DNA of 64,000 bases, taken from contig VZRZ01004627.1 of NCBI GenBank assembly GCA_013398175.1, positions 62,001 through 126,000 on the forward strand, read 5' to 3'. Source of the DNA: Climacteris rufus. Its lineage: Eukaryota; Chordata; Aves; Passeriformes; Climacteridae. Of the stretch, positions 1-14,244 are shown one piece after another (the first letter of the stretch is position 1; each line of letters opens with the position of its first letter). Below the pieces are notes generated by a model. It had not been told where the DNA came from. It made no database searches and worked only from the letters and a program-made list of their open reading frames with translations. Made by a program: the position numbers and the translations under genes.

Positions 1-3000
1 TAAAAGGTTTGAGAACAACCAAGTTGAATGCATCAGGTTTAATCAAAAATCATGAGGCTTCATTCTATTGACTTCACTGGGCATGGGATCACATCCCATC
101 TGAAACAGTAAACCAGAACTCCTGGAATAAATTGTCCCACTATTCTTTTCAGAATTCATGCAGTATTTTAAGAGCACTAAGGGAAGCTGACCCAGAAAGC
201 CTAATAAAGAAAAGAATATCACTGCATAAGGAAAGATGAAACTGAAGTGCATCCTCAGATCAGTATGGTTTAATTAGATGAAACCCAAGATGTATTAGCA
301 ATCATTTAAAAGATAGTCTGCACACTGGGGAATAAGGAGGTAATTTGCAAACACATTGTTAGCAAATGCAAATGTAAGAAAAAGAAAGGCATGTATGCAA
401 AGCTTTGTGCTGCATTAGGAAGTTTAAACAAGACAAGTAATCTAAATTTGGCTTAAAAATTATGATACCGAGGTAATCCTTATATTTGAAAACTGCAATA
501 CACTTGGAAGAGGCTAGAAGTTAAAGATCTATTATTTACTAATAAAGAATGTAAGAGCTGTTGAATATTAAAGAGATGAGAAAAGTTTGGGAATGAAACA
601 GATCTTAGTTGTAGGAGAGGAGAAATATCTGTAAAAATAAATCATTATTATTATACTTTATATTTCTTGTGATGTGATTCAGGAATTGGGAAAATAATTT
701 CCCTGAAGGAAGTGGCACATAATTAGTAGGATGTAGTAGGAAGTTTAATTACATAGTGAGTTTCTTCCATGAAAGGTGAAATTACTGGTGTGTTTTGTGA
801 AAGGAATATAGGAACTTTTCTTAATTTCCTGAACTTATTAATAAAAAAGGTTAGGGCATGGTTTTAAAAGAAAAAAAAAAAAAGTCTTCTCAGGAATTCA
901 CAGTGAAGTTTTAGGATCTGTGTGTTCCTGAAATAGAAGAGAAAGATGTTCAGAAAAAGCAAAGGAGACTTATTAAATAGGATTAAAGTTTATTTTTGAA
1001 ACTGAGTTTATTAATGAAAGGTCACGGAATCAGTATGAATAATTCACTCCTCAGAGATCTGCCATTTCATCTGGCATGAAAAGCCCCATTGCACAGCCAA
1101 GCCTCTCCCAAGTGTGCTCAACATATGGGACAGCAGTTAAAAGTGTTCATAAAAATAATTCTACTGAAGAGATGCCCTTTGGTAGAACTATCTACCATCA
1201 CAGCTGTGATAGCAGGGTTTCATCACTCATTGTGCAGAGATCAAATACCCAGAACTTGTTAAGAAAAAGAATGTTCTTCCAGACTCGTATATCTCAGTGC
1301 AATTAACATCTGAGCTTCTATTTCAATTACAGAGACATTTTATAGAGTGTCATATGAAGAGCTTTTACCCACATTCTGGAGTGCTAGAAAGTCAAGGCTA
1401 TATGACTGAAACAAAAACATGACAAAAACTGATGTGAAGGTTGCAGCCAAAGGCAGCTAAAGTGGAGGTGTGAGGCCACCCTGGGGCCATCTCCCTTAAC
1501 TTTCCCCTGACAGTGGTGAGTGATTTTTTCATCCTTGGGTTTTCAGAGAAGAAAGGTCCCTGGTGGAGGCAGAAAAGGACTCAATGAAAATAATTGCAAC
1601 AGGGTGAACTGGAGCTCTGCAGGAGAACAGTTCAGCTGAAGGAATTTTCTACAGCCAGCAATCCTTAGGCTCCCTGCCTCTGTGGCAATGCAAGGGCACA
1701 GTGCCGTGCCTCCCTGTGGGCCTCCTTCCCACTGCGCTGCAACGGCCTGCTGCCAGCAGAGAACTTCCCTTCTTGGCAGCAAATGCTTTGCTCCAGTTGA
1801 TTTTTGTGACTGGTAGCCTGCAAACACAGCGGATGCTTATGTTCACAGTGGTGTTTTAAGCTTCCTACTTCCAAACCATTAAGCATGGCCTGTAACAATG
1901 TGTGCACCACAGCTTCTTATACGAATATGTGCAATCCATCAAACAATTCAAAAAAGTAGAACTCTTCAAAGTTTGTAGGACTGACTTATAAATTGTGTTT
2001 GTTTTGTGATATATGCACAGGAGGCAAGTTAACTAAACAGCTGAAAGCACACAATAAATTACATATGGATCACAGCAGATGTGGATGTACAAAAGCAAAT
2101 AAGGTCTCCCTTTCCCCAAAACAGAGATGGGGTAATACTTGGAAGTAGTACAGCATCCAGCATTATGTCATAGGTTATGGAGTAGGATCTAAAGCACTGG
2201 ACTGTATGTTCTTTAGAATAAAGGGGATTCAGCATGTTTTCATTAACATTAATGTCCCTAAAGCATGTCTAAGAGAAAAATAGCAGCCATAATTGGACAT
2301 CTGCTTTAAAAAACATTCCTGTTTGGTTTTTTTTCCTGTAGTATTAATAAATATGAAATGTGTCAGACAGCAGAGGCTGGAGATGGAAACTCTCTATTTG
2401 CACAGCAAATGCAGTGTGCCTGTGGCAGGCTAGACAGTTGTTTAGCCTTCCTCCAGAATGGCCCTTGCCAGAAAAAAAAAGAAAAAAAAAAAAAGATTAA
2501 TTTTACAGACATCTCCTAAAGTGAAATGTGGTTCTAAAACCTTTTTCAGAAGAGCAGCCATGACATGAGGTAGCACATACATGGAAATGTAGAAGTAAAC
2601 TGGCAGTGACACTTTAGAGTCTGCTGTTTCCCAATAGTGCTAATTCCCATCCATGTTATTTTCTAAACTACTGTTCCTTTGAAAAAAGCTAGCTCTCCTG
2701 CCTCCCAGAGGAGTGACCTAATTCATAGGTTTGTGTCCCAAATGTTTCAGATTTTTGGAAGCCTTAATCTCTCCATTCAACTACTCATATGTGTAAATGT
2801 TTCTAGGAAATACAAAAAGCCCCACTTCTATTTCTCTTGAATACAAACATATGCACAAAACTGCACAAAACAGATTTTAAAGTTGATTTTTTTTTTTCCC
2901 TTAATACACAAGAGTCTGGCTCTTTCTTGCCCAAGGAACTCACTGGTAACAGTTCGTATCTGGGGCCGACACCTCTGATGTAGGGGTGAGAGACACACAC

Positions 3001-4178
3001 CTATATAGTGTGTTTTCTTCAGACTGTACTACAGCAGCATAAGGATTATATCTGCATTTGTGTACATAATGCATTTCTATCTAATTAAACAAATTGGGAA
3101 ATTAATCTGAAAATCAGGTTTCTTTTATTTGTGTCAGCCTGAACAATATAAAAGAATCACTGGGTTAATGAATATGCCCCAAAATTCATTAGTGTCTCTT
3201 CCAATAAATTGTGAGGTATTCATAGATCCGCATGCCAGAATTACTTGATTACTTTATTGCAAGAAAATGCAATGAGAAAAAGTTACAAAAATTAATGAGA
3301 TCAAAACTTGAAATAAAAGCTTCATACCCAGGAGCTAACACTAATCAAAGCCTCATAATCACCAGTCTGATACTGCAAAGCCCATGTCAGTTCTGCAGGA
3401 TCTGCTGAACACCTTGCAGAACTGAAATCCTCTTGAAAAGCATCAGAGACTGAATTTGCCATCCTTGCTGCTGATTTCAGTGGCTCTGTTTGTGAATTAA
3501 GGTGCTGGTGTGAATGAACGATTTATGCTGCTTGTTTGAGATAAAGAAACATCTGAAAGAGACTTGGGCATAATTTTGTATTAAGGTTGTTTGCACGTTC
3601 CATGGAAACTGCTTAAAAGATCCTCTCTAGTAGGCAATCTCATCTTTAGAGAAACTGTTTAAAGGTATTTTTCTGCAATTCATATTGTAATTTTCTTTGA
3701 TCTTTACTTTTTTCCCCCGGAGTGGATTGCCAAAGACAGCTATACCTGTTAAAACTACGCTAAGAAAAATGCAAATTGAATGAGGACACTTACCTCTCTG
3801 AATGGAATGCTGTTAGGACAACACATTGAAAACCACTAACTTCCCTATTTTCTCCGATCTTCAAAATGGTTAAAAACATTGTCAATGGCAAATTACTGAG
3901 TTTGACCTTAAAATTTATTATATGAAAATAAGAGAACCTCTTACAAACCTTGTTCCACAATTTTTCAAGCAATGGGAGGCAGTTTTGCCACAAGTGGCAT
4001 AAATATGATTGGATAATTTGCTGACCTGGGGTTATAGATAATATGAAGTTTGCTTTTAAAGCGTTGGCACCAATTATCTTTAGCTATTAACCTTGGGGGA
4101 AAAAAAAAAAAGTAAATCCAGTACTACCTCACAAATTCAGTGGCTGCAAAAAAATTTTTGCATCAATGACTCAGATTC
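1..4178. other. Gene-free AT-rich sequence
   Basis: Only short chance frames (under 100 codons). Poly-A tracts lie at 870-893 and 2471-2495. No repeat family recognised. Confidence 0.6.
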
Positions 4179-4260
4179 TCACAGATTAGGGCTGGACAGG
4201 ACTGTTTGATCAGATAGTTTGACCTTACCCTACTCTCAGGCACATTTCACTCTTTCACTT
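4179..4260 (-). mobile_element. Possible ancient CR1-type LINE 3' remnant
   Basis: CACAGATTAGGGCTGGACAG followed by GACTGTTTGATCAGATAGTT and TGACCTTACC resembles the ...GGCTGGAAGGGACC...GATCATCTAGTCTGACC 3' end of old CR1/L3-type elements shared with reptiles. Weak similarity only. Confidence 0.4.
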
Positions 4261-7200
4261 CTGTGCTGAGCTCAGTGCGTTGACTAACCAGTAACTTCCA
4301 GGAAATTTCACATTCTTGATTTGAAGAGATCACAGCCGGAACATTCAGAGGGCCTTGATGATCAAAGTTTGTTTTCACTATGGATATCCTTGGCATCAGT
4401 TCCCAGCTATTAGGCTACCTGCTGGGAACCAACCTAATTATCCTGTACAGATGATGGAAGCAGAAATATTACCATCATGCCCCTACTTCCCTGTGTAGGA
4501 AAATGGATTACCCAGAAGGCAACATCCAGGGAAGGTGATGTAACCATCCCTATCCAGCCTCTTGTTACAGGTATATCCACCTGGAGCAGGCACAAAAATT
4601 ACTTCAATTAGTATAGCATGATTTAGACTAAGCCTGTTTGTTTCTAAGCCAGCAAATACTGGGCTGAGACCATGTCAGGCTTTCTACAGCCTTATCGACA
4701 TAACCATCTCAGAGCCACTAAGGACTGAAATGCAGGGGTTCCAAAGAGGGTGTCATTGCTGTCCCTGGCTGGGGGGCAAGGAGAAAAGTGCTCAAGGGCC
4801 ATCTGAGGGCTGTGACTGTCTGTTCAAGGACAGGAGTAGGCCCTTCTTCTAGGAGTGGGGATTCATCACTAGTAACAGTGGTGTCACTCTCTTCTGCTTG
4901 TGAAAGCTTGAAAATTCTTTTAAAATAGTTGTGCTGTGGCTGATGCTATGGAGAACGACAGCCTTTCATGGCAAAGGTCACTGCATTAAATCCTCCCCTA
5001 AGTAGCACCATGGTCACTTCCACAGAGATGATGGAGAAGCAACCCAAAGTGGAGGCAGACCGTCCCAGAAAACATCTTTCTCACTCAGCACAAAATGAAA
5101 GCACACCTCTCTCAGCTCCCTGAGATTCATTGGACATCACTTTAAGTCCACTGATTTCAATTAGTGCCCTGGAACTAATTTCTTCTCTGATCTCCAGCAT
5201 ACCTCAGCTTCCTTCCCAGTTTGTTGGCCCCCTCTCCTTTGACCGTAATTTTTTTCTGGCTGTGGACCAGAGGGAACATTAAGCACCTGAATATCCAAAT
5301 TTAATTACAGTGTTTAAATAATGATACAGAGCATCGATCCCATTTACTCACAATGGCACAAAACAGCTTTAAGTGTTTAACACCTGGGGCACTTCCTGTC
5401 TCACTGCTCTCTGTTTAATCACCTTCTACCAATTAGAAAAACCCCTAAGAGGCTGGTCTGCTTTCCACCATTAGAGAAACTGAATACCTCAGGCACTATA
5501 GCAGCTTTTATTTTGTGTTTTTCTGCTGAAGAGAAAGATTTGCTTGAAATTAAGTAGGTGGTGTATTTGAATCTTCATATTGCACACCTACAATTCACTC
5601 CAAATTGCTCGGGCACTGGCACAGTCTGACCTGAGTTTATAACTGGTGCATTTATAAACTCTTTTTGTTAGTCTGGCTGCACAAAAAGACTCTGAGGTGG
5701 GGATACCTGGGTCTTTGCAGGCTAAATAATATCCAGAGGGCTTAGAGCATGTCTGACAGTACAGTCATATGTTTCATAGCACATGAGTACCAGTTCCCAA
5801 GTACATTGCACCCTCAGAGCCCCAGGATGCTGCCTGCAAGTGTCTGCTGTGGGCACAGACACACCTATGCCCCACAGCTTGGAGCTTCCTGGTTTAATGA
5901 GACCAGCAGGGTGGTTGTTACTGTGCTCATTCTTTCCCCAAGGCTCAGGCCAGCTGAAATTCCTTGCAATGTTTCTTTGCAATATCAGCAAATCCTTCCC
6001 TCCCTTTCCACCCCAGTCCTCTATTCATTCTTCCTCCTCTTCTCTGCCTGATCTTTGTATATAGACCCTTCCCAAGACCTTCATGTAGAGGGTTTCCTGC
6101 TTTCTTTTCTTGCTTTCTGTGTCTTGCCAATGACCATACATCCAGGGAAGCAGAAGGACCCTGCCTCAGTTCTGGCCATGTAGGCAACACAGAAGGCAAT
6201 TTTGTTTGACCCTTCTGCCCTTGAAATCCATGGAAAAGGTCTCTTTGACATGGACACAGCAAGGCTGTATTTGTATTTTCTCCATGTGCCAATGATGTCA
6301 ATGAGAAGCTGGGAGGGAAAGAAAATAAGGGAACTAGGAAGGGAAGGCAGATACAAACGTATTTAGATTTATAACTTTCCCTTCTTGGGACTGAAATCAC
6401 AGGGTGTCTTGCCCAAGTTTCCCATACTGACTCGACAAAACAATCCCATTTATGTTCTCTGTGTCACATTTATTCAGTTGCTCTCCTAAGAGAGGATAAT
6501 TTTGCATCTTCTTTGAATTGATTAACAGCAGCTTTACATTAATAACAGTGTCCTCCTGACAGCTCTTAATGCTGATTTGTTATGCTGCTGCGGCTGTGGT
6601 CCCAGCACCGTATCCAGTCAGGAAACATCCCACCCCCAGTGCCCTGGCTGGTCTCACCAGCCCAGCAGAAGACAGGTCTCTTCCCTCACCCTTTGCAGTT
6701 GCAATAATGTCACAGCCAGGCTGACTCTGCACTGACAGCCCAGCACACAGCTCATTGCAACCACCTGGGAGATGATTTTCCTCATGCTCACTATTCCATC
6801 CACCATTTTTGAGTTCGTGGTGCCACAGAATCTCATAATCCATCTGATTTGCTCATCTGCATCCCAGGAACAGCTTTACCCACTGCAGACACCTCTTCTT
6901 TCTGTCCTTACCTCCTCCAAGTTCCATCAGTGACCCCTATCACTCAGGGATGTGCTATCAAGATGCAGACTGCTTAAAATCTCATTTAGCTTTCCTTGCA
7001 ACCATTCTCACACTTCTGTTTAATCCTTTGGAACATCTGCAAGTTTGCTCTTTGCCTTAATGGTTCCTAGTGGTTTCTGGTACTGAGTGCCTTGTGCTCC
7101 CTTGGAGTCAACAGCAGGAGCAGAGTGGGCTGTGAAGCTGTTTGGATGTGCTCATGTTCCCTTGATCAGAACTTTTGCTCTCTACATAAGAGCAAGGAAA

Positions 7201-9924
7201 TTCTTATTAGATCCAGCTGCTCATTTTTCTGTTGAAAATGCCTTAGCAGACCCCTTCTGAAATTGGTTCAGGTGTGCAAGTCTGGTGTCAGTCATTCAAC
7301 TGCCCCTACCCTTTTTTTCTGAATTTCTCTGTTGTCACTGGAATTACAGTGTTGTCTTTAAGATGAGACAGATCTTCTGAGATCTGCCTTTTTTTGTGCC
7401 ATCCCATCTTCATCATAGATCTGGAATAAGCCATGGAGCCTATGTGCTGAAAACATGTCTAAATTCCTTATACCACATTATATGTCATTCACCAAGAACA
7501 CCTTCTTACTGATCTTGTATTTGCCTCCTCTGAAGCTGAATACTCATCTTCCCCTTTCCCAGCTTTTTTTTTAGTTTTTCGGGGTTTTTTAGTTTGTTGG
7601 TTTTCATAACAGAAGGATCTGGATGCAGTAAAGTGGTTTATGAGGTGATTTTTTTCTATGTAACTACTTGCATTTGCAATAAGATTTTTAGTTCTCAAAT
7701 ATAAATATTAGCAGAAAGATGGTGGGGAAAGCCATAATCTCAGCTTACTTTGCAGTCCTAATCAACTGCTTAGGCACTGTCTTGTTAAGAATAACATTTA
7801 TTTATTCAGTCTTCCTAAATTATAGTTTCATATTGACGCTGTCATTCTTCTTCTGCAAATGCTACCAGAACAAAAAAGGTGTAAAATGTTTCCATTTGAC
7901 TTGAGGGCCTTTTATATCCACTTACCACTCAAATGTGAATGGCCATACCAGGAGCACCATCTGGAGAATCGCAGGCAAATGTCCACTTCCCAGGGCAGCT
8001 CTCCAAGCTGAATTGATGGAGGGTGGTCACAAGGAGCCTGAGGTGTGAACAAACCCTCCCTTCTCAGTGGACACTTGAATCTTAAAGATTAATGCAGGTG
8101 GAGGAAAAAACCTTTTCCCTAAAGGCTTTGGTACACTCCCACCATTTGTAAATGCAATTACTGTAACTCTATGCTCCACTCAGCATATTTGCATGAGCAA
8201 GTGGGCTATATTTAGTTTAAAGAGAGGCTGTTTATTGAATGTAATATGAGGCTCAAACTTTACAGATGAAGACTACAGACCATGGCTAAATATTGTAATT
8301 ATCTTTTATCTCTGAGCACGTTTGCCATCTCTGCTGTACATGGAGCATCTGAGGAAAATCACAGGGCTACAGTTCCATGGGTCAGCCTGCAGTGAGTGAG
8401 CTACAGCTGCATTCTGCAATTTTTCACACGGTGTTTGCTGGGAAACTTCTCCAGAATATAAAATAGCATAAAACATCACACTCATCTATTAGCTTTGAAA
8501 AATAGAAGGCACAGACACAGCAAACAAAAACCAGAATATGTGGATACATTCAAGGCCTCCAGAGGAACAGGCTTGGATGACTGCTGGGAATCAAATTATG
8601 TTCAGGAAAGATGTGATAGAAAATTGTGCTCTTAGGAAGAGGGAAGGGACACATATTGAGGAAACTTGCATTTTATTCAGAGAAAATTATAATTTTCTCC
8701 TTCATCTCTCTTCTCCCAATGCCACGGGCATTCATTCCCCCTGCTCTGTGAGATTGTATGTTGAACAGGAATTGGCACAAGGGGTCAGTTCCCCAGCTCT
8801 TTTCTCTCGCTGTGTCCCCGACACTGAAGGGTTGGTCTTGGTTGGAGCAGAAGTTTGTACACTTGGTCTATGTATGGGCTTTATCTGCTGGAGAAATTTG
8901 CTCCTTTGGCTTGTTACAGAAAGGGCTTGCAACTGAGACAAAGGTGGGATTTGATCCTGTCATTTTTAGGATTTCTTTTTTTCTACATTATCAAAAGGAC
9001 AAACTGATCTGTCAAATGCATGAAGCTTGTTATTATTTTTCATGTTTCAAATTCATTTTGTGAAGGTTCACACATTTCATATGAGGATAGGTTCCCTGGG
9101 TTTTGTAGTGTAAGTGATGGCACAATGAGCCAAATCGCAGTCACAGCAACATGGAAAGCCAAAATACAAACAGGCTCCAGAGGCTGCATTCATAAAACAA
9201 AATGAGGCAATAAACCAAAAAGAAACATTCTCAGAAGTTGGTTGTTTTGTTTCTGATGGTATCAGCTCCCACAGAGCCAAAATATATAGACAGATGTAAT
9301 ATTTTGCTACACAAGGTTTTTCAGATAATAAATATAAACACTGCCATCTTCTCTGGAATTGTTTGCTTCATTTGAGAGACCTGGGAAAAATGTGTCCTTC
9401 CTGGAAAATATTTAAAACAGAAGCAATTTACTATTGTAGAGAAACTAGTAATAAACACTTTGTTTCTCAGTTTCTCATGGCACTCTAATGACTAGGGAAT
9501 TTTGCTTTAATTCAGTAACAAAAAAAATCCCTCATGTAGGAGGATAAGAGACTTGAACCCAATGATGAAAGGTTTTCTACTGCATAGATTTGACAAGGAC
9601 CATTGTAGTTTGTCCAAACACAGAGTTTAAAATAAGATGCCCATTTGTAACTGATCATTGTCTTAGAACACAATCTTTGGTTATAGGTGAAATACTTCTC
9701 AAATTCTAAATTGCTCAAAACAGTAGTTAAACAATATCTCATTTTTGGGATGTCTGTCAGACTGACAAGATTGGAGGCAGACATTTGCAAGGAGCTCACA
9801 GTATTCTGCCGTGTTTTGGGAGTTTTTCACTTATAGTGCTTCGGCCACAGAAAAATGAACTCCTTAGAGATATTGCTGCACATATAATGAAAAAAATTAT
9901 TTTTCTGTGAATTTATGTGCTATA
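4261..9924. other. Gene-free sequence with a GC-richer patch
   Basis: Overlapping frames of 80-151 codons on both strands cluster at 5.7-6.9 kb where GC is higher; none has a recognisable domain. The 8.1 kb candidate element is listed separately. Confidence 0.55.
8130..8340. promoter_or_regulatory. Candidate conserved non-coding element
   Basis: A perfect octamer ATTTGCAT at 8187-8194 and a MEF2-type CTATATTTAG at 8206-8215 lie 11 bp apart in otherwise repeat-free sequence. Motif density alone is weak evidence. Confidence 0.25.
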
Positions 9925-9966
9925 TTGCACCCACCTGGATTACTGCATCCAGCTTTGGGGCCCTTG
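9925..9966 (+). mobile_element. Small CR1 remnant
   Basis: CACCTGGATTACTGCATCCA followed by GCTTTGGGGCCCTT matches the CR1 ORF2 3' block (CACCT-GA-TACTG-(T/G)TCCAG-TTTGGGCCC). Flanking sequence is too diverged to extend. Confidence 0.65.
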
Positions 9967-11874
9967 GAGTGTTATGTCTGAGAGGCAGAACTATTGATTA
10001 CATTTTTAGAACAGGAAGGATTTAAAACTGTAAGGGCACCACTCAGAGGTGCTTGTGCCTGGATGCTGTGTTCCTTGATGGTGAGGTCCAAGACTTAGGA
10101 GTCAGAGAGGCTGAAAAGGTCTGAGGATGCCAAGGCAGCCCAGCTCACTGCACAGCCCACGCTGACGTCCTGCACCATGGGGAGTTTGACAGCGCTCATC
10201 TAAGTGGACACTGATCTAAGTGTGGCAAACCTGTTTCAGGTCATTGTATGTGGCAAGGGATGTGGTCTTCTAGCAAGCCAAGATACTACGGAAACTACAA
10301 TCAGTGATGAGTGTCCACCTGGGTATTCCACCTCTGCAAGGTTTATGTGCTCCTCCAGACAGGGGGTAGTTGCCTTCTGCTTTTGCTTTCTATTGTCATA
10401 TAAAGTACAGATTGTCACACTCTGGAAGGTTGAATATTTCTGAATGTATATAGGAAAAAAGCATCTAAGGCATTCTCTGACTAATTGGAGAAAAAGGATT
10501 TCATTGCAAATGTTTTGTAAAGGACAACCTGCCAAATGTTTATTTAACCTGTGTAAGCCCCTAGTTTTGACTGGCAAAGCTGTCATTTCTTCTAGGGAAA
10601 AATGTCTTTCATCTGGCATTAAAAGAGAAAAACAAAAATAAAAATGCCTTGTAGGTCACTGAAGTTCCTAATTGCTGAGCTGAGAGCTCAGATGTTGTCT
10701 ATGATTGAAACACCTTCTCTCTTCATTCTGATTATGGTAAATATCTTCTTCTGGTTAAACTTCCTATCTCCTAGTGCCAGGAAAACTCATTACGTTAAAA
10801 AGTACATTACTCTCTAGGTTGTCTTCATGCACTTACTCCACAACCACAAGCAATCCAGACTTGCATTTCAGCAGATCAAGCCATAGAAGGCCGCAGGGCT
10901 ATCTTTCTCCTCAGATAACACTAAACAGCCAATTAGTGGGGTAAAATTTATGTATTCCATATTTAATCCAGTAAACAGATATAGTACACACACAAGTTAA
11001 CATGGCATTCTAATTGGAGAAAGAGTGAATGGAAGGTGTTTACACTATTCCAGTTGTGTCTTTATCTTGCAATCTCTCTGACATAATTAAAATTTGTTGG
11101 ACTGTTTATAAGTAATATTAGGTCTGGATGAACACAAGTCTGTTAATTAGGTTTTCCCAACAGATAAAATGTCCTCAGTGGTTTGTGCTACATTAACATC
11201 ACAACATTGTTCCCAGTATAGGCTGCAGGATGCAGACATTCAGCCACTACCCTTAGCCAAAACAATTACTTCACATACCAAAGAGTAATAAAGGAATTGT
11301 GTTTTCCCCCTTAGCTGTAACCAACAGTATCAAGAAAGATCAAAGGAAGGCTTTTCCCCAGATGTCACACTCCATTTCCACATCATTTCCCCTTGCTTGG
11401 TTTGATTAATGCTCCAAACTAAGGAAAAGAGCCTTATTTTTTTTTTCTGAGCAGATTTTCTGTCTCAAGTGTAAACAAGCAGAAATGTGTAGGCTGGGTA
11501 GCATAGGAACCCAATAAGCTAAATTCAAATTAAGAATATCAGAATTAAGCACACCCCAGAGTCCTGTGGGAATGAGAAAAGCATCTCTGAGGCCATCTCT
11601 GAGGCTGGCCACCCACACTGGTGGTCTGATTAAAGTCTAAAGAGATGGGCTGTGTGTGGCAACCCTATATGTAGCATGTTGCAAGCATAAACAGAATATT
11701 GTGTGCTCCCTCCTGGCCAGGATTTGGAGCACAACAGTTCTCAAGCCCAGTCCTAACCCTGAAAGAGGGATGCCTTTGAGCAGATCACAAAAGAGGAGGC
11801 CACTATGCAGTCACCAAGTACTGACATTTCTCTTCGGCCTGGGAATCTGAGGTATCCAAGTCCAGGTATGCCAT
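9967..11874. other. Gene-free sequence
   Basis: No coding signal and no recognised repeat apart from possible diverged LINE sequence just after 9966. Confidence 0.5.
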
Positions 11875-12057
11875 CCATTTGCATATGACATCATGTGAAA
11901 TAACACATTCGAGTTTTTTAAGAGACACATCCCTTCCTCCTTGATGCTCAGCTGCAACTCCACATCTTTTACCCTTCCAATTGTCTCTGCCATCCCACTG
12001 GAAGGAAGTATGTGAGTGCCTGTGTGGTGCTTAATTGTCGGCTGGGCTTGAACCACA
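11875..12057 (+). mobile_element. Second, deleted ERVL-type LTR copy ending at 12057
   Basis: The end TGTGTGGTGCTTAATTGTCG followed by GCTGGGCTTGAACCACAATA matches the end of the LTR at 12060-12609, and GCATATGACATCATGT near 11881 resembles the region just before its TATA box. Most of the middle is missing. The two copies lie head to tail with only a few bases between them. Confidence 0.55.
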
Positions 12058-12059
12058 AT

Positions 12060-12609
12060 AGTGCTTCTGGTGCTCTAAGGGTTTGAGATAACAACAGATT
12101 TGATTGGAATGTGCTAGATCAAATGTGCTCATTAGTGGCTGCTTTTTGTTTTTGCTGCTTGCCAAGGTCTTTTTTGCTCCTCACCCCATCCACAAGGAGG
12201 CTGAGGATGCACAAGAGTTGGGAGGTGACAGAGGTGGGACACCTGACCCCAGCTCACCCAAGGGATAACCCAGACTGTATGGCATCATGATCAGCATATA
12301 AACGTGTGGGAAGAGAAAGGAAGGTGGTAAATTCAAAGTGATGATGTTTGTCTTCCCAAGTCACCATTATGTGTGGTGGAGCCTGGCTTTTCTGGAGATG
12401 GTTGAACACCTGCCTGCCCATAGAAAATGGTGAATGAATTCCTTGTTTGGCTTCGCTTATGTGAACAGCCTTTAATTTACCTATTAAACTCTCTTTATCT
12501 CAAACCATGAGATTTTTCACTTTCATTCTTCTGATTCTCTCTCCCACCAGGGGGGAGGGAGTGAGAGGCTGTGTGGGGCTTGGTTGCCAGCTGGGCTTAA
12601 ACCACAACA
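12060..12609 (+). mobile_element. ERVL-type avian LTR, about 550 bp
   Basis: A TATA box (CATATAAACG, about 12296-12304), the block GTCTTCCCAAGTCACCATTA, GGAGATGGTTGAACACCTGC, GTGAATGAATTCCTTGTTTG, a poly(A) signal ATTAAA at 12483-12488, and the 3' end GGCTGGGCTTAAACCACAAC all lie in the order expected for a plus-strand LTR common in birds. The 5' edge is approximate: I place it just after the end of a second LTR copy at 12057. Confidence 0.72.
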
Positions 12610-13194
12610 CTATTTTTGACAAATATCCTATTCCATGCTTAAATATTATGTCTGGAGGAGGCAATAAGCCTGCTGTGAACCAAGTGATCAGTGCATGCCT
12701 CCAGGGACTACAAATTCAGGGGCACACTTCCCTCCAGCTGAGATGATTCTGCCCTGTGTTCTTTACAGCCCTCTTGCCACTCCTGCTTGGGTCCAGCCAG
12801 GGACACCAAGGCTGGTGGCTGCACAGAGGAAGAACGGGCAGAGCTGAAGCCATGTCTCTTGTGGAGCCCATTGCAAGAGACTCTTGTTGAGACAACAGTG
12901 CAGGACAACAACAGCTCTCAAAAAAGTAATTCTGCCTTATTGACAGCACCAAGTGTAGCAGGAGAGTAACCACTGAATAATGTAGAATGTAATATTAATA
13001 TCTGTTAACTAGGAAAAAAACATTAACATACAGTAATTCAATTTTGCTTATGTGTTACCAGGTGACTGAAGGACAAGAAAAGGGTAAATGGGCATTAGAT
13101 CATAACAATGATGAGAGTTTTCCCTAATAAAATGCATTACTGTCATCAGAACCACTTGATATCTTTACAACCAAGTCTCTATCGTCCCTTTGCA

Positions 13195-13300
13195 TCTGCT
13201 GTGACTTAATTATGATGATAGCACCAGCCTGTTAATATTGTTTAAAGCTAGTTTAATTTGCCTTCCATAATTTAAGCAAATTACAGAAGGTGAGTAGGGT
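13195..13300. promoter_or_regulatory. Candidate conserved non-coding element
   Basis: Dense homeobox-type cores (ACTTAATTATGATGATAG, TTTAATTTGC, CATAATTTAAGCAAATTA) in unique sequence. Confidence 0.2.
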
Positions 13301-14244
13301 TGAATGAGTAACCTTATTAACAGAGAGACCTTCTTCAGGATGCAGGCCAGATGAAGGTTAAAGGAAAGAAATTACAACAAAAACAAAAGAAAGCTAAATA
13401 GTTCAGGCTGAAACTTTCCCTTTTACATAGGTCTTCTCATAGCAAAAAGTTAATTTACTTGATCTCCAGTTAGAATCAATATTTTTGTTACTTTTTTTTC
13501 TATTTCTTTTTTTGTTCAGTACTTTGTTGACAGTATAATATATGAACCTTGGTCAATGGTCATTATTTGTATTTGTGGTATTAACATTCCACAGAGGAAA
13601 AGAATAAAGTAATCATGTTTCTGAAAATTACAATGTCCACATTATAGCTTTTTCACCTCTAAAAAAAATTAAAATAATTAATATTTGTGGAAGCTTTTAA
13701 GTTTTTTCTTGTGTCTCTCTCACTGGCGTGAACACAAACCCATCTCATCAAAATGTATGAAATTACCCTGGCATAAAATTAATACGGGAGGAGATTTGGT
13801 CCCATGCTTTTTTGTATGGGTTCTGAAGTATCAAAACTGTCTCTGCTACATCAGGAGCTGCATTCATGTAATTCAGGAAAGGATGGGGTCTAATGCACTC
13901 TGACTATCCCTGCATCAATTTTCACTGGCAGCACTAGTCTATACTATTGAACAAATTATTATGCTTTGATTGATTTTTCTTTCTTCAGGCATGAATTTTA
14001 TATTTTAGGCAATTCCTATAAAAGAAAGAAAAGTGGTGCCACAAAGCAGGGACACCAGGTTTTCAACACAAAAATTATTTGGATAATTCCCATGGAAGAA
14101 CAATTGGTAATTATGTGTTGTATGATATTTAACACTTGACAAAGACCAGGGGATTTTTCTTCTGGAAAGCTGGATTTTTCTTCCAATTGTTTTGTTATTT
14201 TTTCTCTGTCCTCCTCACAACAGGGATGGGTTATAGCTGAACAC

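Noticed and set aside
5722..6843. Cluster of overlapping frames on both strands
   Set aside because: Mutually overlapping in several frames, no domain, codon pattern unlike a gene; GC-driven.
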